DNA of 64,000 nucleotides from assembly GCA_963767475.1 (NCBI GenBank), contig CAVYEI010000002.1, positions 620,001 through 684,000 of the forward strand, in the 5' to 3' direction. Below, piece after piece: positions 1 through 9,145 of the stretch (position 1 is the stretch's first letter; each line of letters starts with the position of its first letter). Both the position numbers and the translations under genes were made by a program. This DNA comes from WHSW01 sp963767475. Lineage in GTDB: Bacteria; Actinomycetota; Thermoleophilia; Solirubrobacterales; 70-9. The notes under the pieces are model-generated. The model saw only the letters and a program-made list of their open reading frames with translations. It made no database searches and was not told where the DNA came from.

Positions 1-2
1 GC

Positions 3-1364
3 AAGACCTGGACCTTCCAGACCCAGCCGGACGCCAAGTGGAGCGACGGCGAGCCGCTGACAGCCGAGGATGCCGCCTGGACCCTCAACACGATGCTCGA
101 GTTCAAGGACGGGGCGGCGGCGACGTATGCGCCGTATCTCGCCAACGTCAAGGAGGTGACGGCGCCCTCTCCCGACACTCTCGAGGTCACGCTGTCGAAG
201 CCAACGAGCCCGTTGCTCGCCCGGCTACAGTACTTGCCGATCCTTCCCCAGCACGTCTGGGAGAACGAGGTCAGCGGCGAGGGCGGGATCGGGCTGAAGC
301 GCTTCCCGAATGAGCCGCCGATCGTCGCCGGAGGCCCGTTCACTCTCGAGTCGTTCAAGAACCGAAGCCTCGCGCTCTTCACCCGCAACGAGAACTGGTG
401 GGGCGCCGAGCCGCACATCTCGAGCTGGGGCCTGCAGCAGTACTTGAGCCCGGACGCGCTTGTTCAGGCGCTCAAGTCCGGCGAGATCGACCTAGCTCTG
501 AGCCTGCCGCCGACGTCGGTGACGACGGTTGAAGACACGCCGGGCCTCTCGGTCGAGAAGGGGCCGGGGATCTCCTGGTACGACATCGGCATCAACTCCA
601 ATCCGGAGAAGACCGATCAGCCCGAGATCGGCGACCCCCAGTTCCGGCTCGCCTTCTCGCTCGCGATCGATCGTGAGAAGCTGATTGACACGTTCCTGCT
701 CGGACTGGGGACGCCCGGCGTATCGATCATCCCGCCGAGCACCGGCCGTTGGTTCAATGAGGAGCTCGAGCCGATCCCATACGACCCCGATCAGGCAAAC
801 GAGATCCTGGACGAGATGGGCTTCCCGAAGGGCGCGGACGGTATCCGCACGGCCGACGGCCAGCGGATGTCGTATGAGCTGATCTATCTCGGCACCGGCA
901 CTAACCGCCTCGTCGAGCTAATCACGTCCAACCTCGAGGAGGTTGGAATCGAGCTCCAGCCCAAGCTAGTCGGCGACGCCGCGTACGTGCCCGCGGTGAC
1001 GGCGGACGACTACACGAAGTTCGACTTCTCGATGGACTACTGGTACGCCGCTCCGGACCCGGACCAGATCCTCTCCTCGCAGACATGCCAGACGCTGAAA
1101 TCCTTCACCGAGACGGCGTACTGCAGCGAGGAATACGACCGGCTGTTCGAGGAACAGGGAGCCACGACCGACGACGAAGAACGCAAGCAGATCGTCTGGG
1201 AGATGCAGGAGCTCCTCGCTCATGACCGCCCCTACGACGTGCTCTTCTACCAGGACGCAATCGAGGGCTGGAACGATGAGTGGACGGGCCTGGTCTTCTC
1301 AGGCACCGGCTCCTTCAACGCCTTCTCCAATGAGAGTCTGCTGAATGTCGAGCCGGCGGGGTAG
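3..1364 (+). CDS. ABC transporter substrate-binding protein, family 5 (5' end outside window)
   Basis: Extracellular solute-binding protein of a dipeptide/oligopeptide importer, expected to be lipid-anchored or secreted and to deliver peptides to the permeases encoded just downstream. The open frame runs in from the window edge without a start codon, so the signal peptide and N-terminus are missing. The first visible residues include the family 5 signature WSDGEPLTAEDAAWT, and the C-terminal region has the ordered SBP_bac_5 features FSLAIDRE and YAAPDPDQ. It is the first visible gene of a five-gene operon (binding protein, two permeases, two ATPases). Ligand specificity cannot be read from sequence; the surrounding peptidases argue for small peptides. 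Confidence 0.93.
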   Translation, partial: KTWTFQTQPDAKWSDGEPLTAEDAAWTLNTMLEFKDGAAATYAPYLANVKEVTAPSPDTLEVTLSKPTSPLLARLQYLPILPQHVWENEVSGEGGIGLKRFPNEPPIVAGGPFTLESFKNRSLALFTRNENWWGAEPHISSWGLQQYLSPDALVQALKSGEIDLALSLPPTSVTTVEDTPGLSVEKGPGISWYDIGINSNPEKTDQPEIGDPQFRLAFSLAIDREKLIDTFLLGLGTPGVSIIPPSTGRWFNEELEPIPYDPDQANEILDEMGFPKGADGIRTADGQRMSYELIYLGTGTNRLVELITSNLEEVGIELQPKLVGDAAYVPAVTADDYTKFDFSMDYWYAAPDPDQILSSQTCQTLKSFTETAYCSEEYDRLFEEQGATTDDEERKQIVWEMQELLAHDRPYDVLFYQDAIEGWNDEWTGLVFSGTGSFNAFSNESLLNVEPAG

Positions 1365-1427
1365 ATGTCCTAGTCCCTCGGCGAAAAGACGCGGTGATGG
1401 AGGCAGCGTGAATGGCGGAAGCGAGTT

Positions 1428-2384
1428 TTGGTCCGCTATCTCCTGAGCCGCACCGCGTGGGCGGTGATGACCATCTTCCTGGTGGTCACCATCAACTTCT
1501 TCCTCTTCCGGGCGGTGCCGGGCGACGCCACCGCGAGCGTCGCCCGGATCCCCGGTGCCAGTCCGAAGTTGATCGAGGCGCTCGAGCGCGAGTTCAATCT
1601 TGACGAGTCGACCTGGGACCAGTACGTCGCCTACCTGCGCGAGTTGACGCACGGCAACCTCGGGGTCTCCTTCCAAGACCAGCAGCCGGTCGTCGATCAC
1701 CTGACCGAGGCGATCGGGAACACCTTGCCGATGGTCGGCGTCGGACTCCTGTTCGCACTGGCTCTCGGAATCGCCACCGGGGTCTTCGCCGCCTTCAGAC
1801 GCGGTACCGCATTGCACGGGGCCGCCGTCGCTCCGGCGTTAGCGTTCTACGCGATCCCGGTCCAGTGGCTCGGCCTGATGCTGATCCTGCTCTTCGCCGG
1901 CGTCCTGCCGGCCGGCGGCATGGAGGACCCGTTCACGCTCAATCAGGGCGGCTGGGCGCATTTCGTGGACGTCGGCCGCCACATGATCCTGCCGGCCCTG
2001 ACCTTCGGCCTCGTCGCCTACGGCCAATACGCACTGATTGTGCGCTCGGCGATGCTCGAGGAGCTCGGCGAGGACTACATCCTTACCGCACGGGCCAAGG
2101 GCCTCTCGAATGGACTGATCCTGCGGCGCCATGCGCTGCGCAACGCGATGCTCCCGGTCTCGACGATCATCGCCCTTTCGCTCGGGACGCTGATCGGGGG
2201 CGCGGTGCTGGTCGAGGCGGTGTTCTCCTGGCCCGGGATCGGAACCGAAACGTACCGGGCGACCCTGACGCGTGACTACCCGGTTCTGCAGGCAGCGTTC
2301 CTCCTGCTGACGGTCTCGGTGGTCCTCTGCAACTTCATCGCCGACCTCGTAGTCCTCTGGCTCGACCCGCGGGTGCGGAGATGA
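1428..2384 (+). CDS. dipeptide-type ABC transporter permease, DppB-like
   Basis: Inner-membrane permease subunit of the peptide importer. It has an N-terminal membrane segment at about residues 9-29 followed by the extracytoplasmic loop typical of DppB/OppB (PGDATASVARIPG). The cytoplasmic EAA loop is at YILTARAKGLSNG, and further membrane helices reach the C-terminus. At 318 residues it is normal for the family. The start is TTG at 1428, preceded by a purine-rich GGCGGAAGCGA; no in-frame ATG or GTG lies nearby that keeps the first helix. Its stop overlaps the start of the next permease by ATGA, indicating translational coupling. Confidence 0.93.
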   Translation: MVRYLLSRTAWAVMTIFLVVTINFFLFRAVPGDATASVARIPGASPKLIEALEREFNLDESTWDQYVAYLRELTHGNLGVSFQDQQPVVDHLTEAIGNTLPMVGVGLLFALALGIATGVFAAFRRGTALHGAAVAPALAFYAIPVQWLGLMLILLFAGVLPAGGMEDPFTLNQGGWAHFVDVGRHMILPALTFGLVAYGQYALIVRSAMLEELGEDYILTARAKGLSNGLILRRHALRNAMLPVSTIIALSLGTLIGGAVLVEAVFSWPGIGTETYRATLTRDYPVLQAAFLLLTVSVVLCNFIADLVVLWLDPRVRR

Positions 2385-3316
2385 GTACGGTCCCGCCCTC
2401 GAGCTCGGCGAACCCGCACGCGCCACGGACGGTCGGCCGTTGGTTCGCCTACGCCCGCCGCCAGAAGGCGATCGTCGCCGGATCGATCGTTCTCCTCGTT
2501 GCGGTGATCGCCGCGGTCTTCGGGCCCCTGCTGGCGCCCTACGGAGAGCACGAGCAGGTGGGGCCCGTCTATGGCAGCCCGAGCTGGGGCCATCCGCTGG
2601 GGCTCGACGACGGCGGTGTCGATGTGTTCTCGCTCCTGCTCTATGGCGCCCGCACCTCCTTGCTCGTCGGCATCGCCGCGGCGCTGGTAGCGATGCTCGT
2701 CGGCGGCATCATCGGGCTGACCGCGGGCTACGTCGGTGGATGGACCGACGTGACCCTCATGCGGATCACCGACTACTTCATTGTTATTCCTCAGATCCCG
2801 CTGATGATCGCGGTTGCCGCCGTCTGGGGGGCGAGTCTTCTGCACATCATCCTCGTCATCGGCCTGCTCTCATGGCCGCGGACCGCCCGCTTGCTGCGCG
2901 CCCAGGCGCAAACCCTGCGCGAGCGAGGATTCGTGCGGCGCGCCCGCTCGCTCGGGGCGAGTCACGTCCGCACAGTCAGCAACCACGTGCTTCCACATCT
3001 CGCCCCGTTGCTGATCGCGAGCACGGTGCTGACGATTGCCGAAGCCGTCTTCGCCGAGGCTGCGTTGGCCTTCCTCGGCCTGGCCGACCCGACCGCGCCG
3101 TCTTGGGGCCGGATGATCGCCAGTGCATTCGAGCGCACCGCGATCACCTATGGGGCCTGGTGGGCGATCGTGCCGCCCGGACTGTGCATCGCTCTCGTCG
3201 TCCTCGGCTGCAACGCCGTCGGCCTCGCGATCGAGGAACGCCTCAATCCGCGACTGCGGACGCCGCACCTCTCCAAGGCCACCTTCAAGGTCGTGCGCCG
3301 GGGTGAGAGCCCGTGA
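2381..3316 (+). CDS. dipeptide-type ABC transporter permease, DppC-like
   Basis: Second permease subunit, partner of the DppB-like protein. It has the DppC/OppC layout: a cytoplasmic N-terminus of about 30 residues, first membrane helix near residues 31-52 (IVAGSIVLLVAVIAAVFGPL), the loop with HPLGLDDGGVDVFS, then the membrane core with an EAA-type loop around RGFVRRARSLGAS. Its 311 residues are usual for the family. The ATG lies in the ATGA overlap with the upstream stop, and its own stop overlaps the GTG of the ATPase (GTGA). This gives a consistent four-base coupling through the operon. Confidence 0.93.
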   Translation: MSTVPPSSSANPHAPRTVGRWFAYARRQKAIVAGSIVLLVAVIAAVFGPLLAPYGEHEQVGPVYGSPSWGHPLGLDDGGVDVFSLLLYGARTSLLVGIAAALVAMLVGGIIGLTAGYVGGWTDVTLMRITDYFIVIPQIPLMIAVAAVWGASLLHIILVIGLLSWPRTARLLRAQAQTLRERGFVRRARSLGASHVRTVSNHVLPHLAPLLIASTVLTIAEAVFAEAALAFLGLADPTAPSWGRMIASAFERTAITYGAWWAIVPPGLCIALVVLGCNAVGLAIEERLNPRLRTPHLSKATFKVVRRGESP

Positions 3317-4318
3317 GCGCTGCGTTGGTTGTCGAGGATCTGAACGTCTGGTATCGCGTCGGCGATTCGCAGGCGCATGTCGTTCGCGACGTGAGCTTCG
3401 ACCTCGACGTCGGCCAACGCCTCGGCCTCGTCGGAGAGTCCGGCTGCGGGAAGACGACGACGCTAATGGCCGTCATGGGCCTGCTGCCTGCCTCGGCGAC
3501 GATTTCCGGTGCGGTGGCGCTCGACGGCGAGGAGTTGTACGCGCAGGGGGGCGAAGCGAGCGTCAGGGGCCATCGCTGGTCAGACGTCGCAATCGTGTTC
3601 CAGGGGGCTTCGAGCGCCCTCAACCCGGTGCTATCGGTTGGCGCTCAGATCGCCGAGCCGATTCGACACCACCGGGACGCGGGTCGCAAGGCAGCGCTGG
3701 CGCGCGCCGGTGAGCTCCTTGAGATGGTCGACATTCCTCGCCGTCACGTCCGCTCATACCCACATGAACTCTCGGGCGGGATGAGGCAGCGCGTTTCGAT
3801 CGCCATGGCACTGGCCTGCGAGCCCCGCGTCCTACTCGCCGACGAGCCGACAACGGCACTCGACGTGATGGTCCAGGCCCAGGTCCTCGAGCTGCTCACG
3901 ACGCTGACCGCTGAGCTCGGCGTCGGCCTTGTGCTGGTCACTCATGACCTGCCGATCGTCGGCGAGTACTGCAACCGGGTCGCGGTCATGTACGCGGGTG
4001 AGGTAGTCGAGACCGGGATGCCGACGGAGGTGTTCCGCGCACCGGCCCATCCGTACACGCGTCTGTTGCTGGCCGCGACTCCCGCCCTGGACCCGGACGC
4101 CGCCAAGCCTGCGCAGATACCCGGAGTGCCCGTGGCTCTCGACCAGGAGGTCGCTGGCTGCCCGTTCTGCGCCGCGTTGCGATGTGGCGCTCGCAAACTG
4201 CTCATTTGAGAAGCCCCGCCTGTACCGAGCGGCTCACGGTGGGGAGGCCGCCTGCCACGTTGGCGCGCCGGCTGCAAGCGCTGGGGTCGGACCGACCGCG
4301 AACGAGGCGCGGCTGTGA
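3313..4318 (+). CDS. peptide ABC transporter ATP-binding protein, DppD-like, with a 1-base frameshift near 4168
   Basis: ATPase subunit powering peptide import. Walker A is GESGCGKTT, the signature is LSGGMRQRVSIAM, and Walker B is VLLADEP followed by TTALDV; the H-loop is LVTHD. The frame that starts at GTG 3313 runs into a premature stop at 4209 with an abnormal tail. Skipping one base near 4168 restores the usual oligopeptide-ATPase C-terminus: GCPF, then APRCDVALANCSFEK, ending ...TANEARL at a TGA at 4316-4318. That restored stop overlaps the next GTG start by GTGA, exactly as in the rest of the operon. The break is therefore recent or an artefact of sequencing. Confidence 0.88.
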
Positions 4319-5346
4319 GCCTGCTCGAAGTTTCGGACCTTCACACCGAGTACCGGTTGCGCCGCGGGCTCACCGGCTGGATCAAGGGTGCGCCCAGGGC
4401 AGTTCGCGCCGTCGACGGGGTCGACCTCTCCGTCGACGTCGGCGAGCTTCTGGCACTCGTCGGGGAGTCGGGATCCGGGAAGACGACGACCGCGCAGACG
4501 ATCCTGCGGCTGATCGACTCCAACGCCGGGCGGATCCACTTCGACGGCGAGGACATTACTGGGGCCGGCGTGCGCCGGCTGACCGCTCTTCGGCGCAGGA
4601 TCCAGGTCGTCTACCAAGATCCGTACGAGTCACTCGACCCTCGGTTCACCGTACGTCGGGCGCTCGAAGAGCCCCTGCTGATCCATGGCATCGGGAGTGG
4701 GAGCGCCGACCGGCTGAAGCGGGTCCACGAAGCGCTCGAGCGCGTCGATCTGACGCCTGCGGCGCTCTACGCCGAGCGCCTCCCGCACGAGCTCTCGGGC
4801 GGGCAGCGACAGCGGGTGGCGATCGCGGTCAGCCTGGTGGTCGAGCCCGAGCTCCTGATTGCCGACGAGCCGGTCTCGATGCTCGACGTATCAGTGCGCG
4901 CCGGAGTCCTGGGACTCCTGGATCGCCTGCGCCGCGATCAGGGCCTAGCAATCGTGATGATCACCCACGACCTCGCCACCGCAGCCCAATACGCCGACCG
5001 GATCGCGGTCATGTACCTAGGCCGGATTGTCGAGCACGGCGATGCTCGCGACATTGTCAATAGCCCAGCGCATCCCTACACGCAGGCCCTGATCTCGGTC
5101 GTTCCCGGCGCTCGGCGATCCGGCGATCGCGTCGCCCGGATCCTCAAGGGCGAGATCCCCAATCCCGCCGACCTTCCCGGAGGCTGCCGCTTCCATCCCC
5201 GGTGCCCAGTCGCGACGGAACTGTGCGCGCGAGAGGACCAGCCGCTCAGGGCAGCGGGCGAGGCGGGCCACGAGGCGGCCTGTATCCACGTCGGCCGCGA
5301 CTTGATCAGCAGCGGAGCGTCTGTGACTAGGCCTACTGGCGGGTGA
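4315..5346 (+). CDS. peptide ABC transporter ATP-binding protein, DppF-like
   Basis: Second ATPase of the importer. It has Walker A GESGSGKTT, signature LSGGQRQRVAIAV, Walker B LLIADEP followed by VSMLDV, and H-loop MITHD. The C-terminal oligopeptide-transporter extension has the cysteine pattern GGCRFHPRCPVATELC. Length is 343 residues, typical for DppF. It starts with GTG in the GTGA overlap with the frameshift-corrected DppD frame. It is the last gene of the operon and converges with the M20 peptidase gene, overlapping its end by 14 bases, so no separate terminator region exists between them. Confidence 0.93.
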   Translation: MSLLEVSDLHTEYRLRRGLTGWIKGAPRAVRAVDGVDLSVDVGELLALVGESGSGKTTTAQTILRLIDSNAGRIHFDGEDITGAGVRRLTALRRRIQVVYQDPYESLDPRFTVRRALEEPLLIHGIGSGSADRLKRVHEALERVDLTPAALYAERLPHELSGGQRQRVAIAVSLVVEPELLIADEPVSMLDVSVRAGVLGLLDRLRRDQGLAIVMITHDLATAAQYADRIAVMYLGRIVEHGDARDIVNSPAHPYTQALISVVPGARRSGDRVARILKGEIPNPADLPGGCRFHPRCPVATELCAREDQPLRAAGEAGHEAACIHVGRDLISSGASVTRPTGG

Positions 5347-6667
5347 GCCCGCCGAGCGCGCGAAGGAGCTCGCTGGCTGCGGCGATCCCGAGCGAGAGAT
5401 GGGCCAGGGGGAAGCGCTCGTTCGCTCCGTGGGCACCGCCGTCGAACGTGGCCAACCCCGTCAGCAGTGCCGGCACCTCACGCTCGGCGTAGACCGAAAA
5501 GAGCGGCAACGTTCCGCCGGCGCCGATCAGCTCGGGGCGCTTGCCGAAGGCGCGTTCGAAGGCGGCGCTCCCGAGCGCCACTGCTTCGGAGTCACGGTCC
5601 GTCTCGCCAGGGGGGACGATGGCCAACGCCTCGATTTCGAGCTCGGCGGCCGCCGGCGTGTGCTCGGCAAAGAGTGCGCGGATCTCCTCATCGATGCGGC
5701 GATGATCATCGCCGGGAGCAATCCGCACCGAGATGTTCGCGGTCGCGTCCGCGGGGATCGCCGTCTTCTGTAAGCCAACATCGCCGCTGCTGATGCAGTT
5801 GACATCGACGGCGGAGCGCAAGACGGTGCGTTCGTAGAACTCCTGCGCGGCCGTCGCATCGGCCGGCGTTCCTCCGGCCAAGCGCAGCAGTTCCTCGCCA
5901 TCATGAAGCGCCTCGAGGGCGGCGGCGTTCCCGTTCGCCCCACGCCCGCCGAGCGTCACGCGGCTAGCGGCTTGCAGACTCGCGATCAGGGTGCTTGCCG
6001 CGTTCAGGGCTGCGCCGCCGAAGGTTCCCGAATGCAGCTCGCATTCGCCGGTCCGGATCGAGACACGGTAGTAGAGCGTCCCGCGAGCGCTGACGCACAG
6101 GCATGGCGTGCCATCGGCCATCATCCCGCCGTCCCAGATCACCGCGGCGTCCGGGGCTGGGCGGCCGGCGGCGTAGTCGGGGATGGCGGTGCCGTCGATC
6201 TCCTCCTCGCCGTCATACATGAAGTCGATGTTGACCGGCAGCGCCTGCTCGCCCGCGAGGCGCTTGATCGCCTCGAGCATGACGAAACAGTTCGCCTTGG
6301 AGTCGGCGGTTCCCCGTCCGTAGAGCCAGCCATCGCGAACCTCCGGAGCGAAGGGATCCGAGGCCCATTCCGAGCGGCGACCCGGCGGCTGCACGTCGTA
6401 GTGGCCATAGACGGCGACGGTCGGCGCGCTCTTGGCCTCGTCTGAAGCGGAGATGCGGCCCACCACCGAGGGGTGGACGGCGCCTGGAAGCTTGCGAAGC
6501 TCCACGATTGCCCCGGGCACGCCATCCATCTGAGCGCAGACCCATTCACCCGCCTTGATGACGGCGTCCTGGTACTCGAGATCAGCGCTTACGCTGGGGA
6601 TCGCCAGCCATTCGAGGAGACGAGCAAATGCGGGATCTTGAGCGATCGGATAGTCATTCTCACGCAC
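5333..6667 (-). CDS. M20 family metallo-dipeptidase
   Basis: Cytoplasmic zinc dipeptidase of the M20 (carnosinase/PepV/ArgE-like) family, cleaving short peptides, presumably those brought in by the neighbouring importers. Visible metal-site motifs in order are YGHYDVQPP, YGRGTADSKAN (bridging Asp) and FMYDGEEEIDG (catalytic and metal Glu pair), followed by the dimerisation lid and a late GAGG. An in-frame ATG exists at 6703, but its first codons would be the palindromic promoter element. I prefer the GTG at 6667, which lies 7 bases after a TATACT box and gives a leaderless start. It is divergent from the P1 peptidase gene. Confidence 0.88.
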   Translation of the reverse strand: MRENDYPIAQDPAFARLLEWLAIPSVSADLEYQDAVIKAGEWVCAQMDGVPGAIVELRKLPGAVHPSVVGRISASDEAKSAPTVAVYGHYDVQPPGRRSEWASDPFAPEVRDGWLYGRGTADSKANCFVMLEAIKRLAGEQALPVNIDFMYDGEEEIDGTAIPDYAAGRPAPDAAVIWDGGMMADGTPCLCVSARGTLYYRVSIRTGECELHSGTFGGAALNAASTLIASLQAASRVTLGGRGANGNAAALEALHDGEELLRLAGGTPADATAAQEFYERTVLRSAVDVNCISSGDVGLQKTAIPADATANISVRIAPGDDHRRIDEEIRALFAEHTPAAAELEIEALAIVPPGETDRDSEAVALGSAAFERAFGKRPELIGAGGTLPLFSVYAEREVPALLTGLATFDGGAHGANERFPLAHLSLGIAAASELLRALGGLTRQ

Positions 6668-6670
6668 GTC

Positions 6671-6686
6671 ATGCAGTATACTGCGT
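6671..6686. promoter_or_regulatory. palindromic bidirectional promoter/operator, site 1
   Basis: The perfect 12-base palindrome GCAGTATACTGC (6673-6684) lies between two divergent genes. On each strand it supplies a TATACT -10 box (6677-6682 and its mirror 6680-6675), and on each strand exactly seven bases separate that box from a GTG start (6690 forward, 6667 reverse). This symmetry suggests two leaderless transcripts and possibly an operator for a dimeric regulator. Similar sites lie at 10261 and 23329. Confidence 0.6.
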
Positions 6687-6689
6687 TGG

Positions 6690-7790
6690 GTGATCGTGGG
6701 CATGCGAGGTCAGGAGATCGTCGTCGGCGTCGGACGGCCAGGGCCCCTCAACGCGATCACTGACGTCGACGGGGTCCGTGTCGGCCAGACCACACTGATC
6801 TCCGGTGACGGTCCATTGCGCACCGGCGACGGACCGGTCCGCACCGGGGTAAGCGTTGTCGTGCCACACGAGCGGATCTGGCACGAGCCCGTCTTCGCCG
6901 GTGCCGAACGGATCAACGGGGCCGGTGAGCTGACCGGGCTCGAGTGGGTTCGCGAGTCGGGCCTGCTGATGACCCCGATCGCGATCACCAACACCCACAG
7001 CGTCGGAGTTGTGCGCGATTCGCTGGCGCTGACGCACGTAGCGACAAGTGCCGACCAACGCTTCAGCTTGCCGGTCGTCGGCGAGACCTTCGACGGGTAC
7101 CTCAACGACATCAATGGCAGCCACGTCCGCGCCGAACACGTCGAGCTGGCGCTCGCGGCCGCGAGTGGTGGCCCGGTGGAGGAGGGTTCGGTGGGCGGGG
7201 GCACCGGAATGATCTGCCATCAGTTCAAAGGCGGGATCGGCACGGCCTCGCGGATCGCCGAGACCGCCGGTTCCGCCTGGACCATTGGCGTCCTCGTCCA
7301 GGCCAATCACGGCGTGCGAGAGCGACTAGTGATCGACGGCGTCCCGGTCGGCCGCATCGCGGGTCCCGATGCCGTGCCGCTGCCGGCGCCGGATCCCGAG
7401 CCTGCGGGGTCAGGCTCGATCATCATCGTGCTCGCCACCGATGCGCCGCTACTGCCCCATCAATGCGCCGCCTTAGCCAAGCGAACGGCATTCGGACTCG
7501 CGCGAACGGGCGGCGCCGGGGAGAACGACAGCGGCGACTTCGCGATTGCCTTTTCGACCGCGACGCGGCCCCCGCTCGGGCAAGCGTCGGTGTCGACGGC
7601 CCAGTTCGTACTTGGTGACGCGATCACGCCGCTCTATTACGCGGCGATCGAGGCCACCGAGCAGGCGATCGTCAACACTCTCGTCGCGGCCGAGACGATG
7701 ACGGGTCGCGACGGACACACCGTGCACGCATTGACCGCGGATCGGCTCGCCTCCGTCCTGGCTTCCGCCAAAGCTGGAGAGCAGCAGTGA
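6690..7790 (+). CDS. P1 (S58) family peptidase, DmpA/BapA-like
   Basis: N-terminal nucleophile aminopeptidase of the DmpA/BapA family, enzymes that remove N-terminal residues from peptides including beta- or D-residue-containing ones, and that self-cleave into two chains. Visible landmarks are NAITDVDGVRVGQTT near the N-terminus, GSVGGGTGM in the middle, and the self-processing site around residue 242 in GSGSIIIVLATDAPL, where the Ser is the nucleophile. It is followed by GDFAIAFSTAT. Length is 366 residues, normal for the family. The start is GTG 6690 (leaderless, 7 bases from the -10 box); ATG 6702 is an alternative. Its end overlaps the next gene by ATGA-type coupling. A frameshifted paralog lies at 9142-10231. 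Confidence 0.9.
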   Translation: MIVGMRGQEIVVGVGRPGPLNAITDVDGVRVGQTTLISGDGPLRTGDGPVRTGVSVVVPHERIWHEPVFAGAERINGAGELTGLEWVRESGLLMTPIAITNTHSVGVVRDSLALTHVATSADQRFSLPVVGETFDGYLNDINGSHVRAEHVELALAAASGGPVEEGSVGGGTGMICHQFKGGIGTASRIAETAGSAWTIGVLVQANHGVRERLVIDGVPVGRIAGPDAVPLPAPDPEPAGSGSIIIVLATDAPLLPHQCAALAKRTAFGLARTGGAGENDSGDFAIAFSTATRPPLGQASVSTAQFVLGDAITPLYYAAIEATEQAIVNTLVAAETMTGRDGHTVHALTADRLASVLASAKAGEQQ

Positions 7791-9145
7791 GAGACGTCGC
7801 CGAGGCGTTGCTCGATCGGTGGCTTGCCGAGCAGCGGGACCGACTCGGGATCGTCGGCAGTGCCGCCGGCGTGGTCCTGCCGGGCGGCGATCCAATCACC
7901 GCGGCGTCGGGCTTGGCCGCCCGCGAAGACGGCACGGCGATGACGCCCGAGGCGCCGCTTCGCATGGCCTCGATCACGAAGATGTTCACGGTCACGGCGC
8001 TCCTGATCGGCCGCGATCAAGGTCTCCTCTCGCTCGATGCCCCGGTTGGCGATCTGGTCCCCGAGCTGGCAACCGTCGTCAGTCCGAGCCCGGATCCGGC
8101 CCCAGTGACGCTGCGCCAGGTCGTCTCGCACACGGCGGGCCTGCCGCACGACCTGCCCTATGGCGCGCGGTATTGGGATCGGACGGGAAGTGAGATCAGC
8201 TTCCCGAAGGCGAGCGAGCTGCGCGAGCACCTCCGCGGGCTGGAGCTTGTCTGTATCCCGGGGACGACGTTCCGCTACTCCAACATCGGCTTCATGGTCG
8301 CCGGCCTCGCGCTCGAGGCGGCCTTCGGTGAGCCCTACGAGCAGATCGTGCGCAAGCGCGTCCTTGAGCCGCTAGGCATGAGGGACTCGTTCTTCTGGTC
8401 CGAGCCGGACGCCCGCCGCCCGGCGAGCGGATACCGCGCCGAGGGCGACGGCCTCGCGCTCGCCCCGAGCATCGATGTCGGGTGGGACACCGCCGGCGGA
8501 GGTCTTTGCTGTTCGGTGGCCGACCTCCTGCGGTTCATCAACCTTCATCTCACAGACGCTCCCGCCGGCGGCGCTCAGGTTCTCGGCGGGAGCTCGATCA
8601 GAGAGGCGCGACAACCGGTCTTCCTCGCGCCGGATTGGAAGACCGGCGCCGGGCTCGGGTGGGCGCTCAGCCGCGCCGGCGGGCTCACCGTGATCTCGCA
8701 TTCCGGCGGCTTGCCCGGCTACTCCACTCGGATGGCGCTCGTCCCGGAGCTCGGGTTGGGGGCCGCCCTGCTTGCCAACACCGGCCGCATCCACACGGGC
8801 ATGCTGCTCGACGGGCTGGTCGCGTCGTTGGCGACGCTGGTCAAGACCGAGGCCGACATCGGAGAGCGCTACCAGGACCGGGATCCGCCCGGCGGTGTCG
8901 ACGAGGTGACCGGGCACTACTCGAGCTTCGAGATGAGCTACGACGTGATCGCTGCCGGCGGAAGGTTCGGCCTCATCGTCCTCGGCGAGCTGGAGACAGT
9001 TTCCTGGCTTGAGCCCACCGCCGAGCCTGCTCGCTTCGTCGCCGTCAGCGGCGCGGCCTGTGGTGAACCCGTCGTCTTCGGCGAACGGCGAGACGGCCGT
9101 TATACGGAGATGGCGCTGACCGGCATGCTCTTTCGCCGCGTCTAA
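7787..9145 (+). CDS. serine hydrolase, beta-lactamase/D-aminopeptidase (S12) family
   Basis: Penicillin-binding-protein-like serine hydrolase. All three active-site motifs are visible: SITK at residues 62-65 (nucleophile Ser and general base Lys), YSN near residue 164 and HSGG near residue 304. There is no obvious signal peptide, so it is probably cytoplasmic, like D-aminopeptidases and esterases of this class, which fits a role in processing imported peptides. The C-terminal 120 residues form an extra beta-rich domain. The GTG/ATG-type start at 7787 overlaps the stop of the P1 peptidase by four bases. Its end overlaps the convergent P1 peptidase copy by four bases (9142-9145). Substrate is unknown. 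Confidence 0.85.
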   Translation: MRDVAEALLDRWLAEQRDRLGIVGSAAGVVLPGGDPITAASGLAAREDGTAMTPEAPLRMASITKMFTVTALLIGRDQGLLSLDAPVGDLVPELATVVSPSPDPAPVTLRQVVSHTAGLPHDLPYGARYWDRTGSEISFPKASELREHLRGLELVCIPGTTFRYSNIGFMVAGLALEAAFGEPYEQIVRKRVLEPLGMRDSFFWSEPDARRPASGYRAEGDGLALAPSIDVGWDTAGGGLCCSVADLLRFINLHLTDAPAGGAQVLGGSSIREARQPVFLAPDWKTGAGLGWALSRAGGLTVISHSGGLPGYSTRMALVPELGLGAALLANTGRIHTGMLLDGLVASLATLVKTEADIGERYQDRDPPGGVDEVTGHYSSFEMSYDVIAAGGRFGLIVLGELETVSWLEPTAEPARFVAVSGAACGEPVVFGERRDGRYTEMALTGMLFRRV

